Positions 20,300 through 34,206 of a DNA stretch of 64,000 bases are shown here, piece by piece. Each line of letters begins with the position of its first letter. Within the stretch, counting starts at the first letter, position 1. The position numbers and the translations under genes are program-made. Under the pieces are notes generated by a model. That model made no database searches, had not been told where the DNA came from, and worked only from the letters and a program-made list of their open reading frames with translations. Source of the DNA: Epiperipatus broadwayi (taxonomy: Eukaryota > Onychophora > Udeonychophora > Euonychophora > Peripatidae); NCBI GenBank assembly GCA_028023455.1, contig JAQFVV010012546.1:1379501-1443500 (forward strand), read 5' to 3'.

Positions 20300-23200
20300 A
20301 CCCATATGATTCAGGGTCTGCAACAGTACCATTCATAATTCAACAGTCATTTCATTTTTAAATAAGTGAGAGAGTGTGACAAGTGTGTCTTACCATGCCT
20401 CTCAAAAAAAATCAAGCTGGAACTGTTTTTAATTTGGATATTTTTCTTTTTATAGTAATCCTCCAGATTCATTGAACATAGTTTCCTGTTCCAATCATTT
20501 TCATTACAGTCTGAGCATTGGTTTGCTGCTTCTATTGGACATCTAATTTTTTTTGTTCTCTTATCTATATCTTTCATCTGACTTTTTTATATAAGAGCCT
20601 CAAGGGCTAGTTTGCTTTTCGTTCAATTTATAAAACAATCATTTCCATTTACTGGGATGATAGGAATCTTTTAACAAAAATATTTTATCTTTAGATCTTT
20701 TTTTTTATAAAAAAGTACATTCAAATACATTTTTTTTAATTTTAAAAAGAAAATAATACCTTTAAAGTTTTCATTCCATCTGTGCGATGTATTATATACA
20801 TTAAACGACTTTTAATTTTCAGTTTTTAAGTTAAGTTTTTTTTCTTTTTAATAAATCAATTTTTATTTATAATCTTTTTATTTTAATTTAAAGTAATGTA
20901 ATGGCATATTATATACTGTTACAATATATATATATATATATTACAATGTTATATTACAATATATATTACAATGTTAATATATAAATACAAGCAAAATTGA
21001 ATTAATAGGCAAACAGCAAACGTTAAGATCATGGAATTATGGGAAAGTTGACATTATGGAATTGTGGGAAAGCTGATATTTTAAAAGTATTAATTGATAA
21101 AAACTACAAAGATAGTTGAAAGCGCTTTTAAGTGACGGTTATCGATATATTTTTATAAACTTTTAAGTACTGTATTTTCTAATATTTATTTACAAATTTA
21201 TGTATATATATAATGAAAAATGACTGCATATTTTAATTATACTGAATGACAATATCACAAATGCCATTGTGTTAAGGATCTATTAAATAATCTATCATAT
21301 TTAGTCACTAAATAATATGCAATTATGTTAATTAATACAGAAATAGAAAAAGAAATTTAACATGCAAATTGAAATCAGCATTTAACATGATTATCAAACT
21401 ATTTGATTCTTAAAAATATAATTCATATCAATACAAATTACAAGCATCATTTTTGCAACTAAAAAATCTTAATATGTGTTCTTGTTATATTTTATTTGGA
21501 TATTACTTTATGTACCAAACTAAACTCTGACCATTACCTTTTAAACATGAAATTAGCATGCTTCATATACTAATCGTTATCTAATTTTTAATTTATATTA
21601 AAAGTTAAATATAATCTTCTCTATATTATTTCTTATTTGCTACACACATTTATACTTTTTCTAAAAAACAAAGGAATACAAAGAATTATGTCAATAATTT
21701 AACATAATGAAGTCACTATGTTTTCTTTATTGAGAAACCTTATCCAAAGATATTTAAAAATATTAAAAGGAAAAGGGTTACATTTTTAGGATTCTATTGA
21801 AAAGATTACATTTTTTTAAAAAAAGACATGTGAAGTTAAAGATTTTTAGTTATAAGTATAAGTATTTTGTGGATTGGTATAGAAAATTAAGGAAACAAAA
21901 ATACATAGCTTTTATTTAAATCATCTATATTTTATCAATCATGTAGTTATTTGTATAGGTAATGTTTCAGAGCTTTAATAAATATTGCAAAAGTCATCAG
22001 ATGCATATAAAAATATTGGATTAAAAATAAACAACTAAAAAATTAATGTTCAATAGATATTTAGAAACAACTTAATACAAATACATTTGTCATATTATTA
22101 ATGAAATATAAACTTATACAAAATTAATCATAGAATTGTATTTGGATGAAAGACTTATTGTAGGGCATAACTTAATATTAAAAATGAATATGCATGTGTG
22201 TGAAAAAGTGTTTTAGGATTTATAAGTTTTACTTTTGGTTCTAAATTTTAGATAATAAAAAAAAAACAGATCACTCAATGATATAAGGAAAAATATATAT
22301 TCGAAGTAAAAAAGAGGAAACTAAGCAAAATACTCAGATGAAAAACCAAGTAGTGTATCATTGTCTTCATCATCTAAGTTTTTTAGACTGGAATGAAGTG
22401 ATGCTGGACATATTGCTAGAAGTGATAATAATAGATGAAGAATTGAAGTCACAAATTAAATCCCAGTAAACGACATAAAAAGAGATTACATATATAAGAT
22501 GAATGGAAGCAATAAGGAATCTTATTAGTGTGGTGCAGAAAGGGACACTATGAATCAAAGAAACTGGATTATGCTTGGAGATTTACCCTTTATTTGAATA
22601 ATAAAGGTTAAAAACAATATGATAATAATATCTAATAAATAATTTAATTATAATCTTAAATCGTCTTATATTAGAATATTTCTGATTATTTAGATAGTAA
22701 AATTACAGCATTAAATGTATATATTCTTACATATATGTAGAGACAGAGAAATTTAAAAAAAAATTATTTGAAATAGTGTGGAGGGTAAAAAAATGGAAAA
22801 TATATAATGAATTATCTGATTATCTGAAAAAGAAATACATAATCAAAATAGATTTGAAGAAGTTTAAGAAAGAGGTTGTTGTGCAAAATCTTTCTTAAAC
22901 ACAATATTGATTATCTTAACTGTCTACTAAAATTTGTTAATTATACTTTAGAAGTGAAATGTTTATAGATATAATTGAATCATTTCATGAATAATGTATA
23001 CATAATAAAGAATTTCTTTTTATCATCACTCATATTTTGATTTAATTCTAACACTAATCATTATAATAAATAATTTTAGCGTTATTATTTGGAATCACAC
23101 TTAGTTGATTGTGTATATTATTGATAAATTTTTTTTATTGTAGTCATATAAAAGAAAATATGTTTTTCTTATTATTTTGCTCCAGAGGATATATGTGAAT

Positions 23201-24892
23201 AACAGTCATCCAATCTTTGTTTGATCTACATCAATCAAATATATATAATTTTTTCCATTTTGTTATCAACACCTACTTTGTTAGGAGTACTTAATTATAT
23301 TTATTATATTATAGAATTATATACTACACTTCTATTTATTTTATACTATCCAACATATAGCTGTATAGGATTTAGTATTAGGTACGATGTATACCCTGCT
23401 GGATAAAAAAGAATCAATCGGTCAGATTAATGACAGATTTATAGTCTGGGTTTAAAGCAAACTATAGATAGATTGGTAAGTGCAAATCCAATAATCTCTT
23501 TCATTGATAACAGATAATAATCAAAAATTAGTCTGATGATTTGAAAGTGGTTTTATATATGTAATTTCTATAGAATATTTAACGTTATAATAGACTAACT
23601 TGAGCTGAATAAATAGAATAATACTCGCTTATTAATACTGTATTTAATCTCCTTTATTGTATTTTTGTACTAGTTGTCTTAATCCCTTAACTAGTTCTTT
23701 GTTTTTTATTCCTGTTGCTGTTGCTATTTATATTAAATATCTGGCAACTGTTCTTATTCCAAGTCTTGATAATAAAAATCTATTTAAATACTATAAATTG
23801 ACAGTTTAATGTGACTAATTCTATAAAAATCAATGCTTGACAAAATTAAATTAATGAGAGTTTGTTGCTAAACATACCGTATTTGCTTTTCCCACAACAC
23901 CTTTGACAAATTAGTCTGTGGATAAAGTGTATTTGGGATTTAATAGTTATCCTTGATGACAAATTACTTTTTAATCATTATATACATTACAGTACTTTAA
24001 TGAGATTTTGTAGTATCAGAGAAAAATATATACAGTATATATATTATTTTAGAAATATTTTCTAGCTCTTTAGCTAATAGTTATAATTTTTATGAAATTA
24101 GCAGGTCAGAATTAATAAATGTTAAAACGTATAAATGTTAATTACAAAAATTAATACTAAATAGTTGACTGAATATTAATAATAAATATTCATTACTAAC
24201 AAAAATGAGAATCGTTTAAACTTACTCTGTCAGTTATTAAAATTATCATAACTTAGTTTTCATCTAGCTTCTCAAACTCCTTTTTTTTTCAGTTTATTGC
24301 AATTTATTTTGTAACTCCTTACAATCAATTTAATGACCTTCTATTCTTTATCTTTTGAAGTTTTGTATATATATATATGACACCTCTTTTTCATACGCGT
24401 ACAACATATTGTGCACACACATATACATATTAATGCACATACTATTTTTAGTATTTTATTTTCATTTAACTAAAATAAAAGAACATTTACATGCAAAACA
24501 ACTGAATTTTATTCAACTAAAGGGATTACTGTCGCATGCTTCCTAGCATAATATCCTTATTATTTAAAGAAACATTTTAGAAGAAAATTAAATATAACTT
24601 CTATCTCTGATTCTAAAAGTCACAATGTAAATAAGCATTGGATTAAATCAATAAACCCTAAGTGACAGAACAGTAATATCTTCATAAATGGACTCTGACA
24701 TTTTGGTCTAGATGACTCCAACTAGAACTGGCTGGTTATGTATAGAATCCCTGCTATTAAACAAATACTTTCATTATATTGTTTTTTTAAATTCATGAAG
24801 CCTATGATGTTAAAGCAACATGTTAATTCTATTACATAGTAAGTGTGTAATTATGAAAATCAAATATCATCATCATCATGATTAACCATTAT
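20300..24892. other. 4.6 kb of AT-rich DNA without a supported gene
   Basis: Contains (ta)n near 20923-20940 and a few short chance frames. A minus frame at 20347-20577 has several Cys (CPIEAANQCSDCNENDW) but matches nothing I know. No repeat arms were recognised. Confidence 0.4.
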
Positions 24893-24895
24893 TAA

Positions 24896-25048
24896 TCCTG
24901 CAGGATGAAGGTCTCTCTGAGTTTAATCCATCTTCTCCGATCTTTAGCTTTTCTTCTCCACATCACCCTTGCACACGTTCTTATTTCATCCATCCATCTC
25001 ATATGTGGTCTTTTTCTGGGTCTTTTACAATCACTTGGAATCCAGTTT
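24896..25048 (-). pseudogene. RTE-type LINE, extreme C-terminus
   Basis: Minus-strand reading gives 'KRPRKRPHMRWMDEIRTCAR' and 'RRWIKLRETFILQD', closely related to 12081-12308. The 3' end runs into 'catgatgatgatgat' (plus strand 'atcatcatcatcatgat' at 24866-24882), a simple tail of the kind RTE elements often carry. Truncated at about 150 bp. Confidence 0.75.
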
Positions 25049-25173
25049 AATTAATTTATTCATATCTAATTAATTAATTTATTCATATCTAATTTACCAT
25101 TTAAAATAAAATATGTATGAATAATCCTTTTATTACAAGTGCTATATGTTTTCACTATTTAATTAATACAACT

Positions 25174-26698
25174 ATACCATGTTTCCCCAAAAATAAGACT
25201 CAGACTTATATTATTTTTTGCTTCAAAAGATGGCTTAGGGATTATTTTCAGGAGTTGTCTATTTTTTTTTTTTCATGTATAAAAATATTTTTTTATTCAA
25301 ATACAAAAATCTATATTTATTCAATATTACCAGTTTCAACAGTAGTTAAATAACTTTTACTACTCCTTGAAAAGTCACATTTAGGATTACAATTATATCC
25401 CAGAACGTTCTTGTAATATATGAGAATATTAAAAGTTATTTACATGTTATTGAAATTAGTAATATTTAATTTAAAATAATATATGAAATGCTAAACTGAC
25501 TTGATTAATTGGTGAACTGAGGTTGCCTGCTAATAATAAGTTTCAGCCTTTTTGAATATCAATGTTGATTTATTTATAATATATACATCTGGACATCAAA
25601 TGAAAGAGGAATTCTCATATCAGAATGAATGAAGGCATATTGATAAATAAAAAAAAAATGTCTTTGCAAGTTTATTAAAATAATTAGTTATGAGTTTGCC
25701 TGCAAAATAATTTTGAGTAACATTTATTCAAGTACAAAATCTACATTTATATATATTTATACATTCACTGCTTTAATTTAAAATTTTGTTTTTTTCTTAT
25801 GCTAATTGTAATGTATATTAAACATTTTGAACATTATATTTATTACTTTATAATTCTATATGTTTTATATAAATAACTTTATTGAAATACATATATAAGA
25901 ATGATACAATTGTAAATAGAATAAAAGTAATCCATGTTGCTCGGGCAACCAGATGGTCTGATGTGTTACTGGTGTTGTTTAATCTGGCTTAATCAGGCTC
26001 CATGTGTTGTTAAATAAAAATCTGGATGAGATGATACTGTCCTTATGGCAAAATTCCTTCAACTTAGAAATGAATATGTCTTCAGGTTTGGGATGAGACA
26101 TGGTGAACTTGTTTTGACATCTGTCCATCCAGGTGGCATAAGTGATGAAGATCGAAAGTCTTGAGATGACATAATCCCTAGACAGGAAGCAGCTCTTGAT
26201 ATCTAATATTTTGTTCAGGGAAATGTGGCAGTTGTGAGAAGTGAATGTTCTGATTTTGTCGTATGCCGGACAATCATTTATCATGTGGTCAAAGGTTTCA
26301 GAGGTTCTGTGGCAGTTGTGACATGTAGAATCTATGTTCTTGAGGAATCCCCTGTAGTGCAGGAACCAGTTTATCTGGAATGAATCCTGATTGATTTTCA
26401 CTAGGAAGTCCAGGAACCTTGGCTCTAGCTTGAGATGTTTGAAAAACGTGGTGACCACTTGATTGTTACTACCAAGATGAGGAAGGATAAGAGTTTTGAG
26501 TGGGAAATAACAGGTGACTGTCCCAAATAGAGATTTTCTGTCTTGTTATATATTTTAATGGGTGAATGATATCTGTCCATCAGGCTGACAATCTTAGATA
26601 GGGCTTATATTTGGGATAGGGCTTATATTATCAACATACTGAAAGTCATGCTACAGTTTATTTTCTGGTTAGTTTTTATTTTCAGGTAAAGGCAGTAT
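25174..26698. mobile_element. TIR element interrupted by a LINE fragment
   Basis: The left end 'ataccatgtttccccaaaaa' with 'taagac...cttatattattttt' inside and the right end 'ttattttcaggtaaaggcag' with 'agggcttatattatcaa' inside form imperfect inverted ends of about 25 bases. The ends resemble the widespread animal MITE type starting 'ATACCATGTTTCCCC'. Between them sits a LINE 3' fragment on the minus strand (about 25865-26543) and AT-rich filler. I infer a DNA element that received a later LINE insertion. The superfamily was not settled. Confidence 0.5.
25979..26543 (-). pseudogene. LINE ORF2 C-terminal fragment with Cys-His motif
   Basis: Minus frame open from about 26543 to the stop at 25979: 'RKSLFGTVTCYFPLKTLILP' leads into 'EPRFLDFLVKINQDSFQINW', then the motif CHNCHRTSETFDHMINDC (C-x2-C-x7-H-x4-C), the knuckle found after the RT domain in many LINEs, and a C-terminal end 'FNNTWSLIKPD'. 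The RT core is absent (5' truncation). An AATAAAG-like signal lies near 25875 on this strand. The same clade as 36486-37880 (shared 'YLDFL...IN', C-x2-C, 'TW'). Confidence 0.8.
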
Positions 26699-26699
26699 T

Positions 26700-27125
26700 A
26701 TGTGTACAATGCATAATGTAATATGTAATAACTTTATACTTAAAAAAATAGAAATATGCTATGATATTCTAAAAAAAATGGTGAACATATTTTTTAAAGA
26801 AAGAAAACAAATAAAAAAAATAAACAGGCCATGATTTAAAAGTGGTAGAGTTACTGATTTTATGTCAGAGATATGAAATATAAAAATACTTTGAAATACA
26901 TGATAAATGTAAAAGAAGGCCAGTGATTGGCACAGTAAATATCAGCATCCATCTTTCTCAAACATGTATCAGAGATTTTAATAATAATTTGGCATTCTGT
27001 TTAAGACTTTAATCATTTATCTATTGTCACTTCTTCATGAAATATATTCAAGTATGTTCAATTTCAGTCTCTTAATTTTTTTAATAATGTCAATAATATT
27101 TGTTAACTTTCACACATACTTCATT
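26700..27125. other. AT-rich spacer
   Basis: Nothing recognisable. Confidence 0.4.
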
Positions 27126-27481
27126 TTTGAATTTCAAAACTCTTACACTTTTCAGCAAAAAAACTTTTATTATTGATTACAGTTTTGACTGTACCATGCA
27201 CTCTTCATCAAATCTTAACCTATCCTTTCAAATGTCCTCTATTTTTATTCTAGTAATTTAACCTCTTCATCAGATCTTAACCTGTCCTTTCAAATGTCCT
27301 CCATTTTTATTCTAGTAATTTAACCTTTTTTTAAAGGTTAAATTACTAGAATAAAAATGGAGGACATTTGAAAGGATAGGTTAAGATCTGATGAAGACTG
27401 CATGGTACAGTTGAAACTGTAATCAATAATGAAAGTTTTTTTACTGAAAAGTGAAAGCGTATAAGATTTTTAAAATTCAAT
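27126..27481. repeat. foldback with internal 62-bp tandem copy and hairpin-GAAAC motif
   Basis: The right arm (27334-27481) is the inverse of the left arm. The left arm has its inner 62 bases twice (27201-27262 and 27263-27324), differing at only a few positions. Read outward on the plus strand, the right arm has 'ctgatgaag' (27388), a hairpin (actg...cagt) and 'gaaactgtaatc' up to 27424, the arrangement seen after PLE frames; the left arm has the same on the minus strand with box 1 TTGATGA. I infer head-to-head PLE terminal repeats. Confidence 0.75.
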
Positions 27482-27489
27482 ATTATATA

Positions 27490-28483
27490 TGAAGACAGCA
27501 AAAATAGAGGAGGAAGAAAAAAATTTAGAAGGACTATATAATATACTTCATTTTTGATAATTTTTTATTACTGCCAACATACATATCATCTGTTAAACAT
27601 CTAAATTTCTGATTTATGTGCAGACATTGGTAAAATATTTTTTATTATAATCTCTTCTCTTCAAATACATTGGTTACTATAATGGTCAAATATCCTATAT
27701 AATTTATTTGTTCAATCTTGTTTTGATTGATTATTTATTTAATACATTGCCATATTTATTTTTAATATTAGGTTATTTTTACCAAAAGCATTCAATCAAA
27801 TTTTAATTCTATTCTTACAATGCTATGTTAAAAAAATAATATATGGTGATTTGTTAATATTTTGTCTTTGAATAAAAACAACAACAACAACAAAAATTGT
27901 ATGTCCAATTTAAAATTGAAATTAATATTTGTACAATATTATTGCATTATACATTCAACAATAATTTTCTGTTTTATATATTTATTTTGATAATATAAAT
28001 TTTAATAAGTATTTTATACTCATGTTTATTTTGTTAATGCTTATAGTTATATTGTAATATCTTTTTGATTGTAATGATACTGGATAAATCATATTATTTT
28101 TACAAATTCTCATTTATATATATTTTCATATGTCAAAATTTTTACTTCAATCAGTTTATTGCTATCTATCTTTCTTGTTACCAAATCATATTGTAGTTAC
28201 AATACTTCTGTTTAGAGGGAGCGACCATTCTCTAATTTTGTAAAATAGTTTTGCATAATTATATATTACACATCAGTTTTTGGTATGTCTCATGCTATAT
28301 CTGGTAGAGGTATTTATAAGACTTGTAGATTACAAAATACCTCTCATTTTCATCAACTTAATGGTAAAATTTTACCAAGATATCCAGGTATAAGCAGATT
28401 TGTTACAGATGTCAAAATTATTAAATATCTTTATGCCAGAGTAAACATATACATTATTTTCATAATTGTTATTAATATTTACT
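27490..28483. other. AT-rich DNA
   Basis: A (caa)n run at 27878-27893 is the only distinct feature. Confidence 0.4.
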
Positions 28484-28600
28484 GAGGCTATAACCTCGAT
28501 AATATACGTATAAAATGCGATAGTAGTAACCTCTACAGGTGTTTTAACCAAAAGCTTACGCTATGGAAGAATTTGTATTTATTTGCATAAATAAGATATG
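28484..28600 (+). repeat. dispersed repeat family 3, copy 1
   Basis: 'gaggctataacctc', 'aacctctacaggtgtttt' and 'gcttacgctatggaagaa' also occur, in the same order, at 40085-40180, and the first two again in the palindrome at 56730-57031. Non-coding. Confidence 0.6.
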
Positions 28601-28609
28601 ATAATATTG

Positions 28610-29600
28610 TTTTAATTCTCTAGTTAAAAATTAATAAAATAAACACAACTACTTTATTAATTCTACTATAACAATTACTATTGCTATATTATTTTGTATA
28701 AAAGTTTTGCATGATTACATTACAATTGTTAATTCATTCAAGGAACATTTTATTTTAATTTAGGGCAGTGATTCCTATTCAATTCATATATGCATAATTT
28801 CGCCTGATTATCATTTGAATAATCTCTATAATTCTATTTCATGATACATATTTTTTCAAATGAATAATAAAAATTATATATTTTAGTTTTCATTTTTATT
28901 AGTAGATGAAAATAAAGAGAACTACAGTTTAAAAATAAAATTGTGAATTAACGGCAATTGTTTACATTTTATTCATAAACCAAAATGATTGTAATGTTGT
29001 TTGTTTTACTTCCTGATTATTATGATAATTTAAAAGATATATTTAGTTTAGTTTCAAAGAAATTTTATTGAAATTCATAAGAGATTATAGACCAACTGAA
29101 TATATAGCTATTTAACAATTATATTTTTATTACATGGATCTCCTGAGAATAATACTATGAACACAAATATATAATGACAAAAATTAAACAATACAATAAA
29201 AAGACAATAAGTATATACAAAAATGCAAAGATGAAAATAGTTTATCATTATCAAAAATAATACATAAATATATACAATTAAGTATAGTGAACAAGAAAGT
29301 GAACAAGAAAAAAAAAAGATCTTGAATATACTATAAAAGTAGTTCATTTTCTATGTCCTTTTTAAAAAAAAACACGGGCTAGATATTTTTATTTATAACC
29401 TATAAAGTATATTTATTTTTATAATTATATGATATTTTTTAAAAAATTTAAATTTATGTCATGAAACTAAAAATATATTGTTTTAAAAAGCTAATATAAG
29501 AAAATAAGTTTTGTTTATTATTTCTTTAAATAACTTTGTAACTTTTATAATTTTTTTAGTTCTGTTAATTATATTTAAAATTAATTTTAATAATAATTAA
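28610..29600. other. AT-rich DNA
   Basis: No feature supported. Confidence 0.4.
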
Positions 29601-29780
29601 TATATATCTGAGCACTTATTGCACATATGTGTAGAGATGGTAATCTGGACCAATTGATGATGAAATACGTACATTGGTGATTATTTATCTTTTTAACATA
29701 TATGTGTTCAAGTGTATAGTGTTATGAGATAGTGTGGAGAGTGGTGGGTGGTGTGAAAATCTGTGCTCATATACGCTATA
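29601..29780 (+). mobile_element. family-2 dispersed repeat, copy 2
   Basis: Matches the reverse complement of 15265-15425 ('gagcacttattgcacata', 'tctggaccaattgatgatg', 'gtgttcaagtgtata') and continues into 'gtggtgggtggtgtgaaa', equivalent to the start of the retroposon at 55673. The family's 3' end is missing or too decayed to see. Confidence 0.65.
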
Positions 29781-29789
29781 TATATGATA

Positions 29790-30640
29790 ATAATTTTAGT
29801 AAAAGAATTTTATTTTGGAGAAAAAATACATTATTTAATATTTAAACTGATGACCACATCGCTTATATGAACTATTAAATGTTGTAGAGTTAGCTTCAAT
29901 TTAATTATATTATTTAGCTATAAAGGTTAATTAATTATTTGATTATTAATTTAATTATTTAATAAATAAACTGGAAATATAGTTTAGTGTTAGTTTTTAA
30001 ATTGCATGAATTGATTTAAAAAGTTACACAATATTTTAATGTATTATATTTAAATTTAATATTAAATATTGTTTAAATATCAGATATTTTAATTATTATT
30101 TTAAAATAAATTAATATGTGCTAAAATAATTTATTTCATAAGAAGAGTTCTTTCTTATGAAGAAAGAAAAAAAATGAGGAAAAAGGGGGAGGGGATTCTT
30201 GACAATATGTCATAAATATGCATTTTATTCTGCAGTCAATAAACCATAACTTCTGAAAGGTTAACATTGCATATATTTTCAAACCCAGTTGCAATAAAAA
30301 AAGAGTGTTTAGCACAATTTTGTATTTCAAAGTAGGAAACTTTACAAAGAAGTTTCCTTCTCAAGGTTATGATAATAAATTTACAAAGAAAAAATATATG
30401 TACAAATATCCATTAAATAATTTCAAATTACAAAAATGTAATTGGATTTAATTCAAAAAATTATCATATTAATTGTCAATAAGTTTGAAATTCCTGCATG
30501 TAAACAACTGTTATAGGCTTTTTAATATTATATTTCAGTTCTATATTATTTTTAAATTCATCAGAAGCAAATCTATTAATATATTAAATATTTATATTTG
30601 TTCGTTTTTAATCATTTACTTATTGTAACCGTCGGAATTG
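29790..30640. other. AT-rich DNA
   Basis: No gene or repeat recognised. Confidence 0.4.
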
Positions 30641-30649
30641 TTGAATGCT

Positions 30650-31000
30650 GTATTCCATTTAAATTGAAGAAAGAAGGCCCAAAATGTTGGTGCCAATTTG
30701 TAACTGATTGAATTGATGGATGTAGGTGATGGTTAGGATGATCAATCTGATCTGATAAAAAAAAAAATCTAAAAATCTAATTTAAATTAATCTGGTCTAG
30801 CTCAATTGGGTCGCCGTTATGTAATAAACCATCACAAAGCACAAATAATCTCTCTTAAAGTTTAATTTACTTAAGTTATATGTGAAATGAAGGAATAATG
30901 AGACTATCTGCTCCAGACATCAACAAATCCATCACAATTACAACATAAATTGCAAAGAGCAGTGAAACCAACTACTATTGCCCTAAACAATAATATAGGA
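30650..31000 (-). mobile_element. possible LTR-retroelement leader
   Basis: On the minus strand 'ttacataacggcgacccaat' looks like an LTR end followed by a tRNA primer-binding site (GGCGACC type). After about 150 bases comes 'attggcaccaacattttggg' and a short ATG frame 'MEYSIQQFRRLQ'. This layout (LTR end, primer site, leader, gag start) fits a Gypsy-like element, but I could not delimit an LTR or find any further gag or pol. GC is slightly raised. Confidence 0.3.
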
Positions 31001-31009
31001 TTAGGCTAA

Positions 31010-34000
31010 CTACTTGATTGGCAATCTAATCAAAATCAAATCCAATTAATAACTAAAACAGATTCCAATATATATTTTATTAGCCTGTTACTGTTATAGT
31101 AATTTAAATCTACTTTATTATTTAAAGATGCTGCCTTTTTAACTTAATGGATAAGCTTCTAAGTACCTGTAATAGTACTTTACAAAACATTTTTTTACAT
31201 ATAGACATTATTTAAATATAAAAACAAAATAATACTTGAACCCAAATATATATATATCTATTTTAATAAACGCTAAATAGAAAGATAAACACTCGTGTCA
31301 ATAAGCGATATACAATTCTTTCTACTTCAATCTTTAATTAATAATTTTCTGTTGTCATCAACTGGTTTTATTATAATTTTATAAACACTTTGAAAATTTA
31401 TGCACTCACTTAAATGTTTAAACAAATTAATATACGTCTATGGTTTACTAAGAAGCTACAAAATAATTTATAAATAATTTATAAATATCTTCCAATAAAG
31501 TGATGCTTAATTAGTGCTTCGTTTATGTTTTAAAATAGAATACTTCACTGGAGTTTAATATCAACACTCTATTAGCTCATCTCTAACTCTACAATGTCCA
31601 ACCACATTACATAAAAGACATATCAAGTTTCTATTGGATGTTTATTCACCTGTGAGTATTAATACAATCTGTTTGAAATTTTAAACAATTGAATAAAAAT
31701 TGACCGGCAACAATTAAAACATATGATTATAATTGATATTTATACAAATCAAAACAATATTCAATTAAATCGGTCAATGAAGTTTATTCTCTTCATTTTA
31801 TAGGAGTTTAAGAAAAATATCCAAGATGAATTATTCTGAACCAAACGATAAAGTACGATCTATTTAGATTTTTATGACGGAATCAGACAAACATGAAATG
31901 ATTGACTTTGTAATATTAACTAAGATAAATGAGAATATATATATAATATTCGAATGCAAATGTAAATATAAAATTCATATGGAAACAAAATAAAATACTA
32001 ATAAGCAAAATATACCTTATCTTATATTCTAATTCACTTACCAAGCTGAGTTTGAATCTTGTTACTTAAATAGCTACGTCTTATGCAATCCAAATAAAAC
32101 AAAATAATTAAACTAGTCTTGATATTTAAATTAACTCAATTTATTGGATTATATAAAAGAAAATTGGCAAGATTAATGATAAAATACATCGGAAATGACT
32201 TTATATTTTAGATTGGTTGACTAAATAAAAATGATAAAATTACTATGTGTATCTCTAAATGTGTTGCAACAACGATAACGACAAAAAAAAAATGAATGAG
32301 TAAATGAAGGGAAAGGCTTTTGGATATTTTGCTAAAATTTTTTTACATATAACCGATACCAAAGATGTGAAATAGGAGGGTATCAAAATCTATTTGTTTA
32401 TCAAAATAATAATGGATAAATGAATATGAAATAATAAATATATTTGAGTCTTTCCGATCATTTTCATTTAATAAATTATATTGCTTTTAGAGATAATTAA
32501 AAAAAAAATCATCCCCTTTTATTACATATAAAAAAAAAATTAATATACGCACATTTTATATAAAAAAAAAATCATACCATATATATACATGAGTCTGTTC
32601 ATTCACTATTTATTTGCCCATTGATTGACTTCAGTTCTTATGGTGTAAAGAGAAGTTTCTTTGTCAGAAATAATAATCGCAAACTTTATAATGCTTCACT
32701 AAAAGTTTTCTTTTTCTGTCGAAGAGGTGAGGGCACTTTGATTGCCCTTTTTTTATGTGAATGATCCAGTTGGTACGTTCCTTTACTGTGAGACGATGTT
32801 TAAAATCCATTTTTTAAAAAACAGAAATATCTTTTTTTTTTTTTTTTTTTAAATTAAAAATACGACCTTTTTTTTTTTTATAAACATTTTTTTTTACTTC
32901 ATAGTTTCTTTTTTTACACTTTCTCTTCCCTAAACTTTTCACAACTGCCCTCTAAATGATTGAACGGGCAGATAATTCAACTATTTTTCCAAGTTTTATG
33001 ATTTTACACACAAAAAAAATATTGAAAAACTTTATTTGTTAAGACACAGAAAATAGGTCTGTCCTTGACTATAGCAAAATGATGAAAAAGATCCTGTTAT
33101 ATTCTGTCGCATCTTTTTTATAGGTTCTCTTTCTGATGGTTCTCGTATCTTGACGGCCATCCAATATTACTCAAATAAACCTCAATTTTATCAATTTTTT
33201 TATAGTAGTTTTCATGCGGTTTGTAAGGTAAGTTTGGAGAAAAAGATACATGAAAATTAAATCCAAATTCGATTACAATTTTTTTTATTATTTACAAACC
33301 AAAATACAAAATTGATCACATATCTATATTTTTTAATAATAATATTTTTTTAAATTAATTTATAAACAAATATACACAACATAAAAACATTGAACTGTAT
33401 GTAATAATGTTACTATGGTGACTGCATTCATATATGAAATATGTAAAATAATATTGATCCTATTTAGGTAAACTTATATTGTACTGAATTGTTTTTTGTT
33501 TTTTTTTTAAATAAATTTATTTATTTATATGTTTTTCTTAAGTTTGATTATAGTGAAGTTATTTTTATTTTAAAGCTAGAATCAACAGTATATAATTCTA
33601 TTTAAAAGCTTTAAGGTTGCCATGGTGATCAAATTTAAATTTACATTCCTTACATTATCTATCTATTAAGCAAAGGAAAAATCAAATAAGATCAACAAAC
33701 TTCTTTATTTATTTATTTTTTATATACCTGGATCATCAATCTGAACATTCACATTATGTATATAACTATACTATTGTTTATTAATATTAACTTTATTAAA
33801 ACTAGATCATGAAAAACTTCATATCTATCATAAATGACATTTGCTTACTGAAATGAATCCAAGCATTATTAGCTTGTAAATTCCTCATTCCTTTTCTCTT
33901 TTTTTGCTGAAAAAAATAATAATTGTAATACATTGAAGTTAAAAAGTTGCAAATATTTCCTTTGGATAAAATAATAATTTATACTAATGTCAGTATAGAT

Positions 34001-34196
34001 AAAATATAATACATCGATAAATACTAGATATTCTGTATAATAGGAGAAATAAAGTGGTGGAATATATAGTCAAAATTTAAAATAATTATGAAATAGAATA
34101 TATGTATGTAGAGCCAATCCTAATAAAGGGTATAAAAACAGAAAATATTATTTTAAATATTTTGAGCCAAATATTAAAAGAAAGATTTTTTATTAT
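31010..34196. other. AT-rich DNA with long A and T homopolymers
   Basis: Several A9 and T20-like runs (32510-32890). A stable short hairpin 'agggcactttgattgccct' followed by T7 sits at 32729-32752 but has no evident role. No coding signal. Confidence 0.4.
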
Positions 34197-34206
34197 ATAT
34201 TATTTA

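Noticed and set aside
20347-20577. Cys-containing 76-codon minus frame
   Set aside because: Cys spacing fits no zinc-finger family I know and the flanking sequence shows no coding bias.
32729-32753. Hairpin plus T-run resembling a bacterial terminator
   Set aside because: The context is eukaryotic and there is no gene upstream; it probably arose by chance in T-rich DNA.
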